Shown here: piece by piece, positions 22,931-34,556 of the stretch
Layout: the number at the start of each line of letters is the position of its first letter
Numbering within the stretch: position 1 is the first letter of the stretch
Assembly: GCA_010909165.1 (NCBI GenBank)
Contig: MU008215.1
Coordinates: 62,001 to 126,000 of the forward strand
Reading direction: 5' to 3'
DNA: 64,000 nucleotides
Origin: Anthoceros angustus
Lineage: Eukaryota; Streptophyta; Anthocerotopsida; Anthocerotales; Anthocerotaceae
Program-made: the position numbers and the translations under genes
The notes under the pieces: model-generated
The model's input: the letters and a program-made list of their open reading frames with translations, nothing else
Told to the model about the DNA's origin: nothing
Databases searched by the model: none

Positions 22931-23310
22931 TGGCGCGATGGGCGACCAGCCACGTGGTGGGACCCACCCGGCCCGGCGCGCGTCGCGACTATTTGGCGCC
23001 CGGTTCCCCACGCTTGTTAAGGGCTATGGTCCTATGCACTGCAGTTCACATGTACACCAAGTCACACTCATGTGGATTCACCCGAGCTCCTTGGTGGATC
23101 ACCATGGCCCGCCGCGTCGGCACCTCACTCCGTCGCTAATTTCCTCGACCCCACAATTTATTCCCAACCTTCCTCGGCGTTCCGCATTTTCGGACTCTCG
23201 CGCTCACCACTTCCTAGACTCCTCTTCACACAACGACTCACTCACCCCCTTTCTTCCGGACCTCATACACCACCGCGATGTTCCCACAGATCCTCCTCTC
23301 TCGCCACCAG

Positions 23311-23455
23311 ACCCCTCTTGGGCCACAGACCTCTCTTGGGCCACAGACCCTCCCTCTCTTGGGCCACAGACCCCTCACCACAGACCCCTCTTGGGCCACA
23401 CAGACCTCTCTTGGGCCACACGGACCCCTCCTTGGGCCAGACCCTCCTTGGGATT
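23311..23455. repeat. Minisatellite (CTTGGGCCACAGACCYCT)n in 3' LTR B
   Basis: About eight imperfect 18-19 bp units built on CTTGGGCCACAGACC. The 5' LTR has a similar array at 27496-27632; LTR A has only about three units (5940-6000), so copy number changes between relatives. Confidence 0.9.
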
Positions 23456-24512
23456 AGACACAATCAGGTTAGGCAGGTTGGGAAAGGAAAAAAAGCTGGT
23501 CGGCTCCACAGGCGATTCGCACACCAATCTCACCCGGTCCCTGCGAATTTCCCTCTCTGGCATGCATTGAGCACCCTTCACCACTAGTCACCCGGACGGA
23601 GCTTGGTCACTCGGCTCTCGACCATCCGAGGATCTCCCGGCCCTCTTGTGAGGAGGACACACGAATCGGCCCATCATCGATCGGATGTCTCCAACCAACC
23701 AGCACAAATTCGACACGGGAGCTCACACGAAATTGTCTAGAGAGGCGAAGGGTCTCTTATACATCGGCAGCGCATAGCTCACTTTCCCGGTGTCTAAAGA
23801 TGGCTAACCTACCTCCGGTGTCTAAAGATGGCTAACCTACACAGCGCGCCTACCAATTCGGGTATCTATTCACAAGCTTCCTAGCACCTTATCCTCTAAT
23901 CCAAGTGAAAGCCTCGACCTATGATGCGCCCCCTCTAAAATCAGCGCCGCCTCCACGCCCTAGCCCTGCGCCCATGGGTGTTCCTCGCTCTCCTACCACG
24001 CCTCGATCCGAAGATCCTCCCTTAATATCTCCACCTCACTTCTATCCGAGGTCCCTTCACTCCTCCTAGGAGGTGCCGCCCGTCTGCGCCGTTCCTCGCT
24101 CCTCATGGGCGGCCAAGCGCGTTCCTCCATCCACGCTCTAGCCTCCGCCTTGCTCATTTCCTCGAGCACAACTGTGAAGGGTATGCCCGGCTCCTATGGA
24201 CAATCACAGGCGCTTCACGGAATCGAGGGGTTGCATCCCCTCCTCTGAGCTCGATGGTGGCTTCCCCACCTTGGGTCCTTCTTCCGACGATGGCGGCTCC
24301 ACCACCGTGGTGGTGCTTCCGGTGGGGCTCCACCACCGTGGTGGCTGCTTCCCCAGCGGTGGTGTTTCAATTGCGGTGCTACTTCTTGATTTGCCTCTCT
24401 CTTGACCACAGCCTAGCCTCACCTCTCTCCCGCTTATACCTCTCCGCTAGCTTCTGAACTTCTCCGAGGTGCAGGCGTCTCCACTTGTTCACAGGCCCCT
24501 GTTCTTTGAATG

Positions 24513-24526
24513 AAGGATCCCCACCT
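24513..24526 (-). promoter_or_regulatory. TATA box of LTR B (3' LTR copy)
   Basis: The minus strand reads GTCTATATAAGGTGG, about 245 bp inside the LTR edge, a good plant TATA. The same motif is in the 5' LTR near 28715, which would drive element transcription leftwards. Confidence 0.6.
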
Positions 24527-24767
24527 TATATAGACAATTTTATTCCTAAAATCCCAAGGTCCAAGGACCTTCTAACGAGACATTCACGGGTTCGAGGCCC
24601 AAGGACTAATTATTTGTAAAGTAATATTGTCATGGGCCAAGGACCACTTTTAGTATAAAGGCCTTGCCTCGGACATTTCCTAAGCACTCCATCACACAAA
24701 ACATAAGAAAACAAAAAAACATTCAAACCAACAATCCGAGGAGGTTAGTGTCATGTGGTCTTCCACA

Positions 24768-24782
24768 TACTCCCTTCTCACT
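24768..24782 (-). other. Polypurine tract of element B
   Basis: Just inside the 3' LTR the minus strand reads AGTGAGAAGGGAGTA next to TGTGGAAG. A purine run abutting the LTR is where plus-strand DNA synthesis starts. Confidence 0.6.
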
Positions 24783-25830
24783 TGTTGGCGTCCTCGCCAA
24801 CTTATTGATAATACTTTTAACTCGCCAACCAACTCGGTTGGCAAGCTGCATTCAAGCTGCGCGGTGGATGGAACCATTGTGGAAAACCTCCGGGACCCTT
24901 AGAGAGGTTTTGGAACATGCCAGATATAAATCTCCGATCGTCGGTTCGTGAAGCTCTTTCTCCCCTTCTCATTCGAGGCCATCTTGTCTCCCTTACCCTG
25001 TTCAAATTGGGTTTGGCCTCTCGCCCTCCCGCTGCGCGCAGTCTCATGGAAAGTCATCCTCCGGTCTCGTTCCACCTTCTCCGTTGTAGGCAGTGGCGTC
25101 ACTCTCCACGAGATACATTTGGTTATAGCGAGTACCCATCTAAGAAGGAATACTCCATCCATGACGGATCTAGGATGTTATCGTTGAAGGCAGAGAATGA
25201 TCCTTCTTGGTGACTTCATCCAACTTCGCCAATCCGGAATTGCTCCGGTTCGGTCGATCTTATGCTTTCCCCATTCCTTGGTATACCCTTTATCGGTCAC
25301 ATTGAAGGCAAAGACATCGATGAATTCCAAGCAACTGTTTCATGCCCCTCAAGCCACTTCATTGCTTTGGAGAATTTGAGCACTTTTCACGGGAGTACCT
25401 CAACATCCTTGACTTCATCCCTGTACCTTCCCTCTCTCTTTTCGACCCCAAATCCTCTTGCTCTAGCGGTTCCTCTTCGCATGCCCCATTCTCTAAGCAT
25501 CTTCCGAGGTGAAGCATGCCCATTCCATTTTCCTCATCCGTTGTTCCGCACTTCTCCCTCCTCCTTCCATCGAAATCCTAGTGCTGGCTCCATCCCCACA
25601 GTTAATCTGTGGGATATCTCTCAATAATCGTGTTCCTCATCGGACCATGAGATGTGCGCGAGGAATCTATCTTTTCATCCGTTTCCCCGATGTGTCCACT
25701 TTCTTGGCCTCGCCTCCTTCCTTGCTCCATCTTTTTTGCATACGCCTCTTGTTTCCCTTGCCGACTCTTTGTTCTCCACGACCTTCTTTCCTTCCACCTC
25801 ACCCCTTGATTTCTTCTTCCTTCGGGCTCC

Positions 25831-26142
25831 TCATCGGCGACTCTTTCTCCCAGGAGGATGAGGAATCCTTTTCTTTTCCGTGGACTTCTTGTCCTTCTTA
25901 GCCTTCTTCTCCCCTTCCTCCTTCTTCATCTCCTGAGTTGATACCTCGTAGTTCAATGCGCCATAGGTTTGCCCAAACTCTTCTCCGCTTGCAACCACCT
26001 GTCTCCATCTTAGAACCCAGGCCTTTAGCGAACCACCGTATTGCAGCTGAATGAGGACCACTACGATCACGTGGTGAAACCTCTCAACATACGCTTGCAA
26101 GGTTTCCTTCCTCTCTCTTTGTAACCTCTCAAGCTTGGACAA
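25831..26142 (-). pseudogene. Gag middle/basic region of element B
   Basis: Minus-strand frame with SKLERLQRERKETLQAYVERF, YGALNYEVSTQ and a lysine-rich tail (EKKAKKDKKSTEKKR). This is the downstream half of gag, corresponding to 4411-4830 of element A. A frameshift separates it from the capsid-like part at 26231-26650. No zinc knuckle was found downstream. Confidence 0.65.
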
Positions 26143-26230
26143 CCGTAGCCCTCCATGTCAATCCCCCCAAACCTCTGCATTCTTCAATTCTTCAAAGGTG
26201 GTTGGGGTGTGGTGACTTGAGGTACTGTGC

Positions 26231-26650
26231 CTATACCACTTTCTTTGGACCAGAACTCCATAGACGGTTGAATGCGGCCACTTCTGGTTTGCAAATGTCA
26301 TGCTCAAAGCGCTCAACAAATTCATCGATCCTCATATTTTCCTCTCCATACAGCGGTAAGGTTGCTTGGTGGTGACCACCGCAGTGGTGGACATGGCCGT
26401 GGGCGATTCGATGTAGTGGTTGATTACAGCGTGTCTGCGAAGTTGATTGGATGCGATGCACACACACTTGGAAGAGAGGTCGGACAAGATTGGACCAAGG
26501 TTCCTCGGCCGTGGTACCTCGTCCAAAACCGAGATTGGGGATCTTGCTCCAACAAGATCGGACCCCGAATCCCGTTGATTCCCCTCCTTCCTTCTCCGGC
26601 AAGTCGTCCTCCAATTGGGTCCTCCTCAACTCCCGATCCAACCTCTTCAA
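26231..26650 (-). pseudogene. Gag capsid-like region of element B
   Basis: Minus-strand frame parallel to 4833-5426 of element A: KRLDRELRRTQLEDD, the LLEQDP-type word in another frame, then IDEFVERFEHDICKPEVAAF and FNRLWSSGPKKVV where A has FYGVLRGGPAKWY. Several indels shift the frame relative to A, so the copy as read is non-functional. It begins about 150 bp inside the PBS. Confidence 0.75.
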
Positions 26651-26800
26651 CCTTTCCAGCTTGTGGCCGCCGCTTGAGGCTTCTCTTCCCGACTTGACTC
26701 AGATCCTCCGACTCAACTCGTGGCATCCATCTACCAAACTAAATACACTCAAAGACTAGACACCTAAGCTATGGTTAGTCTTTCCTATAATCTGAGGTTT

Positions 26801-26818
26801 CATTCCCCAGCAGCGCCA
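26801..26818 (-). other. Primer-binding site of element B
   Basis: The minus strand reads TGGCGCTGCTGGGGAATG 3 bp inside the 5' LTR. Same start (TGGCGC) and position as in element A; probably tRNA-Asp-type. Confidence 0.7.
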
Positions 26819-26821
26819 AAA

Positions 26822-28950
26822 TGTGGAATGGGTTTTGCATCCGAAGGCAAAGAGGCCACATTTACCCTCTATGTCGTTATAGTCCTAGGATTCGATCCCA
26901 AGGGAATGGTTTTGTGTCAAGATGTTTCAAACTATGGGTTCTAGTCCTCCTACAATCGGTTCCTACCCAGCCATAATCAACTACCGTGTCCGATCCCACG
27001 ACCGTGGTAAGTTCGGCCACCACCGTGGTGGTCGCCACCATGGTGGATTCCGCCACCGCCGTGGTGGATTCCGCCACCGCCGTGGTGGATTCCGCCACCG
27101 CGTGGTGGATTCCGCCACCGCCGTGGTGGTTTCGGCCACCGCGATGGTGACCCGGCCTGGTGGGACCCACCCGACCGGCCAGCGTCGCGATCGACTATTT
27201 GGCGCCCGGTTCCCTGCACGCTTGTTAAGGGCTATGGTCCTATGCACGGGTTCACATGTACACCAAGTCACACTCATGTGGATTCACACGAGCTCACGGT
27301 GGATGCACCATGGCCCGCGTCCGGCATCACTCCATCGCGATTTCCTCGACCCCACAATTTATTCCCAACCTTCCTCGTTCCGCATTTTCCGGACTCGCGC
27401 TCACCACTTCCTAGACTCCTCTTCACACACGACTCACTCACCCCTTTCTTCCGGGACCTCATACACACAAGATGTTCCCACAGATCCTCCTCTCCCTCTT
27501 GGGCCACAGACCCCTCCCACAGACCTCCTTGGGCCACAGGACCCCTCCTTGGGCCACAGACCCCTCCTCGGGCCACACAGACCTCTCTTGGGCCACCAGA
27601 CCCCTCCTTGGGCCACAGACCCTCCTTGGGATTAGACACAATGTGGTTAGGCAGGGTTGGGAAAGGAAAAAAAGCAGTGGTCGGCTCACAGGCGATTCGC
27701 ACCAGCGATCTCACCCGGTCCCTGAGAATTTCCCTCTCGCATGCATTGAGCACCCTTCACCACTAGTCACCCAGGGCGGAGCTTGGTCACTCGGCTCTCG
27801 ACCATCCGAGGATCTCCCGGCCCTCTTGTGACGAGAGGCACACATCATCGTCATCGATCGGATGTCTCCAACCAACCACACTTTCGACACACGGAGCTCA
27901 CACGAAATTGTCTAGAGAGACACTCAAGGGTCTCTTATACATCGGCCGCGCCATAGCTCACTTTCCGGTGTCTAAAGATGGCTAACCTACCTCCGGTGTT
28001 TAAAGATGGCTAACCTACCACAGCGCGCCTACCAATTCGGGTACAAATTCACAAGCTTCCTAGCACCTTATCCTCTAATCCAAGTGAAAGCCTCGACCTA
28101 TGATGCGCTCCCTCTAAAATCAGCGCGCCCGCCTCATTGGCCTAGCCCCGGCCCATGGGTGTTCCCCTCTCTCCTACCACGCCTCGATCCAAAGATCCTC
28201 CAATATCTCCACCTCACTCGCTATCCAGGTCCCTTCACTCCTCCTAGGAGGGCCGCCCGTCTTGCCCCGCGCGCGTTTCCTCGCTCCTCATCATGGACAG
28301 CCAAGCGGTCGTTCCTCCATGCTCTAGCCTCCGCCTTGCTCATTTCCTCGAGCACAACTTTGTGAAGGTATGCCCTCATGGACAATCACAGGCTGGCGCT
28401 TCACGGAATGAGGGGGTTGCATCCCCTCCTCAGAGCTCGGTGGCTTCCCCACCTTGGGTCCTTCTTCGACGGTGGCGGACCACCGTGGTGGCTGCCATGA
28501 CGGTGGTGGCTCCACCACCGTGGTGGTTCTAGCGGTGTTGTTTCAACCTGCGGTGGTTTGCTACCCTTCTTGATTTTGCCTCTCTCTTGACCACGGCCCT
28601 AGCCTCACCTCTCTCCCGCTTATACCTCTCGCTAGCTTCTTGAACTTCTCCGGAGGTGCAGGCGTCTCCACTTGTTCAGGCCCCTGTTCTTTGAATGAAG
28701 GATCCCCACCTTATATAGACAATTTTATTCCTAAAATCCCAAGGTCCAAGGACCTTCTAACGACGACATTCAGTTCGAGGCCCAAGGACTAATTATTTGT
28801 AAAAGTAATATTGTCATGGGCCAAGGACCATTTTAGTATAAAAGGCCTTGCCTCGGACATTTCCTAAGCACTCCATCACACAAAACATAAGAAAAAAAAA
28901 CATTCAAACCAACAATCCAGGGAGGGTTAGTGTACATGTGGTCTTCCACA
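26822..28950 (-). repeat. 5' LTR of element B (2129 bp)
   Basis: Starts TGTGGAATGGG at 26822, ends TCTTCCACA at 28950, and matches 22652-24767. Differences between the pair are mostly short indels in GC-rich stretches (compare CCGCGTCGGCACCTCACTCC with CCGCGTCCGGCATCACTCC), with few clear substitutions, suggesting a recent insertion or consensus error. Confidence 0.93.
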
Positions 28951-30725
28951 CAGTGCATGGGATTGGTGGCATACCCTTTTCTATCTACCGAGTACATTCA
29001 CAGGGTGACACATCCGTTAACGAGCGGCTAGGACTTGTATGTGATAAGAACATGGATGAGGCAACTTGGATCAAGGTTGAGGATTGCCGCTTTTGTGCAT
29101 CTCGCACACATCTAGTCAACATGCCCAATGAATCATTGTGGAAATCAAGACATTGTCGATCACGAGTTTGTTGATCACGAGTTTGTCGATCACAAGTTTG
29201 AGATCACGAGTATGTCGATCAGAGTTTCACACGCGATTGTCAAGCTTCCAAGAGTTTTTGAGATTTCATGTAGCATACATGTGCTACATAACATTGTCCA
29301 ACATTAAACCTTTTAACAATATTGTCCAAAAACACGTCCCAAAGGTGGGTTGGCCCATCCACGCACAACAAGAGTGTTGTCACACGCCCGCCACCCATAT
29401 GACAAAACCGCACTGACAAGGACTAGCACACCTAATAATGTCACTTACCGCATGGTTGGAACACCACGAGGCGGATAGTCTAGCAACCGATAAAATGTAT
29501 GTATCGCTTGGAATCATCTCATAGTAGAGGCCCGAGCTAGGCCCGCCTCAAAATTTTCTTTTCCCTGCTTAGGTCGACATACGCCTCTTCCAATGTTTCC
29601 ACTTCAATGTGGCCTTCAACAGTAAAATCAACATGCTCGAGTTTGGTTTCTCCACGGGGACCATAAAGACGCCGCCACGTGATGCCATCCGTGTCATGGA
29701 GAAGGTCCACTGAATCTCCAATTTGTCATTTGTTGCTTTCTTCTTCTTCGGCGACGTCGTGGTTGCCTCGCCTCCATCCTTCCATTTCAAGGGCCCTGAG
29801 TTGGTTGAGGCTTCCCTGTCAAGCCTAGTCTCGCCGTGATGTGTCCAGACATGTCCACTAGGTCAAGAAGAAAGTGGGGCGCAGCCCAACACCACCACGG
29901 ACATGGGCTTGTACATCCCGGCCCACTTGAGCACTGGAAGGGCAACAACGTTCGAGACAAGCTTTCCACCCCATCCCAAATTGCTCATGGTCGCCATGCA
30001 TAACCACCGTGGTCACCAAGTGTTAAAGTGGCCTCTTGCAGATGCTCCTTAGTGGCCTTCCGTAGGATGGTCCAGTGGCGCCTGGACAATGCGATCCTCG
30101 CCACCTCATGCATGTGATTCTCGTGAGTGACCTCTTGCACATGATGTGGCCTAGCACCCACCCCAACATGGCATGTCGGAAAATCAACAAACAAGTTGCT
30201 CTAAGATGTCTCGATGGCAATCAGGGCTCAATGTTTGATCGAACCACCACCACGCCAATTTCCTTCGGCAAATCATCCTGCTTGTTGCCATCCTCGATTT
30301 CGCTACTAGATTCTCCACGCACCATGGACCCGCACATACCGGGAGTCTCGCCACCATGGAACCCGTGCCACCACACCACAAACACCCTTCAAGATGCTCA
30401 TTCGCCAACCAGCCATCCTCCTCCTGTTGTGCCTTATGCCTCGGCCTCAGACTTGCCTCCCGCTTCTCGCCCACCTAGCATGGAAGTGCCTTGATCACAA
30501 GAACCAACCCCAAGGATTTATGGCTTGTGGGTCATCGTAGTAATGTGTAACTACAACCAAGAAAGTAATATCATCCTGCTAAAATTTGGTGAAGGAGAAC
30601 CTCTAGCAAGAACAACCTCTGGAGTTTGTAGCACATAAGTTTGCATGTTCCAAAGAACCTTGGTTGCACATTGGTCTCTCCTGATAAGAATTGGTGGCCT
30701 CCGGAACGGAAGGTGTTTTGTCCAC
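28951..30725 (+). repeat. Inner part of left arm Q
   Basis: Resumes the arm broken by element B; reverse complement of 34557-36325. The minus strand has a coding-like stretch with KWKDGG, then MVPVEKPNSSMLIL (29790-29569), and the + strand of Q' has the same peptide words in partly different frames (near 35455-35700). This hints at an old gene fragment of unknown family. The inner edge is ...GTGTTTTGTCCAC at 30725. Confidence 0.85.
29155..29228. repeat. Minisatellite (TCGATCACGAGTTTG)n
   Basis: About five imperfect 13-15 bp units (GATCACGAGTTTG, GATCACAAGTTTG...). The inverted arm Q' carries the matching array at 36041-36115. Confidence 0.9.
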
Positions 30726-33700
30726 GGCCTTTCCTGTACCATTAGGCTAGCATCTAAGACCTTTCACACCGAAAGCAAAATAAATCATTAACTTCTAACA
30801 ATCTAAGTCCTCCAAAATGGGTTGAAAGTACTTGCGCACCAACAAAGGTGTGCATCGAGCAATTTGAGGTTCCTTGATCCGCCACATACCCAATGACAAC
30901 TGGTCCTTTCAAAGTACCTGCACAACGCAAGAGCGGAGCAAATGGAAGCTTCTTATCTCGCTCATGCACCCCAATGCCGAGACATCGAACTTAGTAGGGC
31001 TTCTCCAATGTAGTTCCTCGTGGGTTGTAGTCAGATGATGAAGATGGAAGAATCTTTTACGCTGATTGTTGCACATATCCTTATACATATTGAGAGAATC
31101 GCGACTCGTTCCAATGCAATAAAAGGATGAGAGCGAGTGCACCAAGCAAGCACTTGGTGTAACGCCCACATCCGCCCGAGGCGCAAATGTTAGTGGCGTA
31201 GTTTTAGTACTTCTCGGGTCCACGCCAAGATCTGACGATCACCGCGGTGGAGCGCCAATAGCCTGGTAACAAATTCTCCCGACCGCCGTGGAAGTGCAAC
31301 AGCTTGTCCGTGTCCCCCGGTTTCAATCGGACGTGAGGGCTTACTAGGGATCGCAATGAGAACATGCCCGAATGGGAGAGTCTCTTGGATCTTGGGGCAC
31401 GAGGAGCGGCAAGCCCGAACGGAGAATCTCTAGGTGATTGAATCTCAGAACGCACGCCATGACGTGTTCAAACCGACGTGTTCTTGACTAGACTTTGCCG
31501 ACTCTACTAATTAATCTTAAGTTAGTCTCTCAAGCTAACCTCGACTTCCTAGCTACCCTCATGCCACACACAATCGACACGGCCTCCGCCAAGGGATCGC
31601 TTAGCTCATACATTCCATCAGACTCGTGATTAACTTTGTCCTTCACTAAACCTTTCTCAATCCACTGTGATAAGTTAGACGGAACAATATCATGGAAGTT
31701 TATGATTGTCATATATTTTGCTTCGTAGTTCACATTTACATATGCTAATCCATTCTACCAACTACATACTATACGGGACTAAGTTCAATGCTAGCTCATT
31801 GGAAAGGTTATATGAAATTGGCGGCCCTTCACCAGACCTCCATAAGTCACCCATGTTTCACCACCATTTGCATCATCTCCATTTCGCACTCCAATATCGA
31901 ATGATGTGATCTTGTGCCTCACCTCGCTTTGGCCCTGCTCACAAGGACGCGATTTATAATACCGCTAAAAGTTCCACCTTTATAAAGCACACGTATCTCT
32001 CGTGATATGCTCCTCAAAATTTTGAACTTGAGCTGAATTCCCACTTCCCATTGGCATTGATATATCTTGTCGACCTCTCGTCCTGGACAACTTCACCTCC
32101 GAACGACAAGAAATTACTAGATTACAATCCACCATCTCTAAATATATCTTTGGCCAATATCCAACTGCTTGGCTATTTACATCTAATACCCAATCTCCTT
32201 CATCCACTTCAATAGAAACTCTAAAACCTACATCACTCAAGATCTTGTGTTTGAAAAGGATCGGTATCATTGGGCTTTCACCCACAAAAATAAACCCCGA
32301 GCATTCTAAATTATAGCATCCATCCTCATAGGAGTCCGTCATTCATCAACACGTTTCAAAACATAAAACACAAAACTTACAATTCAAAGTACAAGATTGT
32401 AATTTCAATAAAGGAGGTATAGAAAATTTAAATCATCATTCAAAATATAAAAAATGTGGTCGATCTTCATTTCCCATACCATCGCATTTATATGGATACA
32501 CCTATCGTGAATACCACAACTTAAAATTTACAAATGTAATCGACTATAGATCTCAAATGAAAGCAAGATAAAATTACAACACTTACGTACATCCAACTTC
32601 CATTGATTGATGAATGCTTCCATAATTTTGCACCCATATTTGTCCATTTGAGAAATCATTTTCATCATAAGATCTGTCGGTGGTTGATAAACATTCATTG
32701 TTGTAGCTATTCCGTAGGGCTTGTGAGAAGCGTCATCAAACGATCTAAAATCCATTAACCCATGCATGCGCCCAAAGTCAAAAGGTACAAGGTAGTCAAT
32801 TCTATATTTATTTCTAAAAGATCAACATTAGTCCACACAATAATATGTATATCCATACATGGATCTATGTGCAAATGTATTCAATATTTCTACCATCTCG
32901 AACGATTGAAAGTTAAAAGACAACATGACATATATGTTTGTACGCAAACACTCAGCTAGAAAACTTACCCAACGATCGGTGAGGTCGTCATCAATGTTTT
33001 AGAACTGACGACCATTGCTAAAATAGGTAGACTGCTTAAGAGATCGCCTGGCCCAAATCAATTCGCTCGGATGTATCACTCGAGCTATAGGAACACATCC
33101 CGGAGGACAACGTCCAACCTCTTTTGAAACACAGAGATATAGTCATGTTTGGGTGCTTATTTTCAAAATCTTTAGAAAGCAATGAAGTACTTTTCTTAAG
33201 TCCATTCTTCCGTATGTAGCATCACAATGAAAACATTAGAATATCGCTTAAGACATATCCAATCTCCTTTATAGAGCATCCTCCTTCACAAAGATTACAG
33301 CACTGGAAATATGAGACATGGTTTAAGACATCTACATGCATCAAGGTCATCAATCCAAACATTGAATAAAACTGTGTAGATGAATTTTAACCTTATAATG
33401 TTCCTTATAATAGGATCTTGAAACCGAGTTGATCTTCAAATTTTACACAATCAATAATGTCATTCTAAAAAGTCATAAAAATTATTGTCAAAAAGGAAAA
33501 ATGAAGACGCTTTATGAACTCTTATCAATAATTACCATTACCCTTATTACATTCTTAAAACAGTATAAAACAAGAGCAAAACCAACATGTACATGTGATC
33601 GTATAAGACTTTACAAATGGTCGATTGATAACATGCATAGCCTTGGGAATATTCTCGATAAAACCGCTTGATCGAACTCTTTAATTGTTGTCATGATGAT

Positions 33701-34556
33701 CATTGAAAACAAAATCAATGATAATACCTGATAAAGGAAGATATCATCGAGCCCACCCATAATGCCATGGATCGAACTAGTAAATTCTATAACAAGTATT
33801 AAAACTCACACCTCTATCTACAAATGAACTACACATCTATGCACATATATAGAGAAACCACCGAGAATATCATAGATTCAACTCGAGAACCGTCCGTCAG
33901 TCAATTCTTCTAAAATTATTGGGTTGGGGCAATGCCCACAAACCTCTTTAACAAGGAACAGGGAAGCTCTTGCCGATGCAAAAGCTAGTAGGCATGTCAT
34001 ATACGCTTACGTGAGATTTTTCTTGTAACAGAATGAGAACGACCCATGTATGTGTAGGATGTTGGCTTTCTCGTAACTGGACGAGCGCCTCTTGTCTCAT
34101 TCCACCGCCCCATCACAAAGACGCAATCCACGATTTTGTGTGCTCACATGGTGCATATGTTAAGAATGGAGGACGCTGTACTCACTTACTATGAGGAGGT
34201 TAATGTTTAATTAATAGTCATCTATTGAATAGTCACATCGCTTTGGGTTATGGTCACTTGAACATCCTAGATCGGATTTACCATCCCAAAATACCTTTCT
34301 CTGCCTATTTTCCTATCCCATTTCGCTTGTAATTAATTACTTCCTAATTAATATATCCCTCATTAAGTATTCTCTATTTTAACTGCTTATCTAGTTCCTC
34401 AAAACTTGACTTGAATCTCCTAGTAAGTCCTTTTGCATGCATGTTTACAAGTTGGTCTTATCTGTTCGGACACTGATATAGTCTATGATGCCCCAGGGAT
34501 TTATAGTCGACTTGTTCCAATCGTCCCCGATGGTCCCCACTCTAGGGGATACTCAC
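30726..34556 (-). repeat. Module X3: second copy of the neprosin-bearing module (3.8 kb)
   Basis: Direct repeat of X1 without the internal tandem duplication. Left end TGTACCATTAGGCTAGC and AGACCTTTCACA; right end GATTTATAGTCGACTTGT and CTCTAGGGGATACTC. It lies exactly between the inner ends of inverted arms Q and Q' (…TCCAC | module | GTGGA…). The arms differ completely from those around X1. Confidence 0.85.
31791..33768 (-). pseudogene. Neprosin-like (DUF239) secreted glutamic-peptidase gene in module X3, frames broken
   Basis: Same exon order as the X1 gene. Start at 33768 (MALWVGS), but a 4 bp loss soon after shifts the signal-peptide frame. Exon 2 has NDIIDCVKFEDQLGF after a TTTTTAG acceptor. 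Exon 3 (33209-32969) has VGRCPPGCVPIARVIHPSEL, uninterrupted here although its acceptor reads CGG instead of CAG. Exon 4 ends at a GTAAGT donor near 32587 (IATTMNVYQPP, QIWVQ). The terminal exon (32342 leftwards) has TDSYEDGCYNLECSGF, GDWVLDVNSQAVGYWP and MPMGSG, then on in shifted frame to a TAG at 31791. Homopolymer losses versus X1 (TTCC to TTC, GGG to GG, AAAAA to AAAA) dominate the differences, so the true gene may be more intact than this reading. Confidence 0.82.

Larger units (their letters stand above)
22652..24767 (-). repeat. 3' LTR of element B (2116 bp)
   Basis: Starts TGTGGAATGGG, ends TCTTCCACA, like the other LTR (26822-28950), which it matches throughout with scattered small indels. 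Contains CCACCG...GGTGG palindromic repeats (22834-22930), CTTGGGCCACAGACC repeats (23311-23455), a doubled CCGGTGTCTAAAGATGGCTAACCTAC word near 23800, and CTATATAAGG (minus) near 24520. A 305-codon + strand frame across 22653-23570 is repeat-derived and not a gene. Confidence 0.93.
22652..28950 (-). mobile_element. Ty3/Gypsy element B: two LTRs and an internally deleted body
   Basis: 3' LTR 22652-24767, internal region 24768-26821, 5' LTR 26822-28950; orientation minus. Internal DNA is only about 2.05 kb. It contains PBS, gag, and a short RT remnant near 25110-25260 (ATGATCCTTCTTGGTGAC...TCCAACTTC parallels 1820-1850 of element A). RNase H and integrase are missing, so it could only move with help from a relative. 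The borders are proven by an empty paralogous site: 36310-36345 reads straight through from the right flank to the left flank. A 5 bp target duplication is blurred: left flank GTTGT, right flank CAGTG. Confidence 0.92.

Noticed and set aside
22653-23570. 305-codon open frame on the + strand
   Set aside because: Lies wholly inside the 3' LTR of element B, is made of the palindromic and GGGCCACAGACC repeats (Pro/Trp/His-rich), and breaks in the sister LTR. Not a gene.
26922-27635. 237-codon open frame on the + strand
   Set aside because: Same LTR repeat region in the other LTR; composition follows the repeat, not a protein family.
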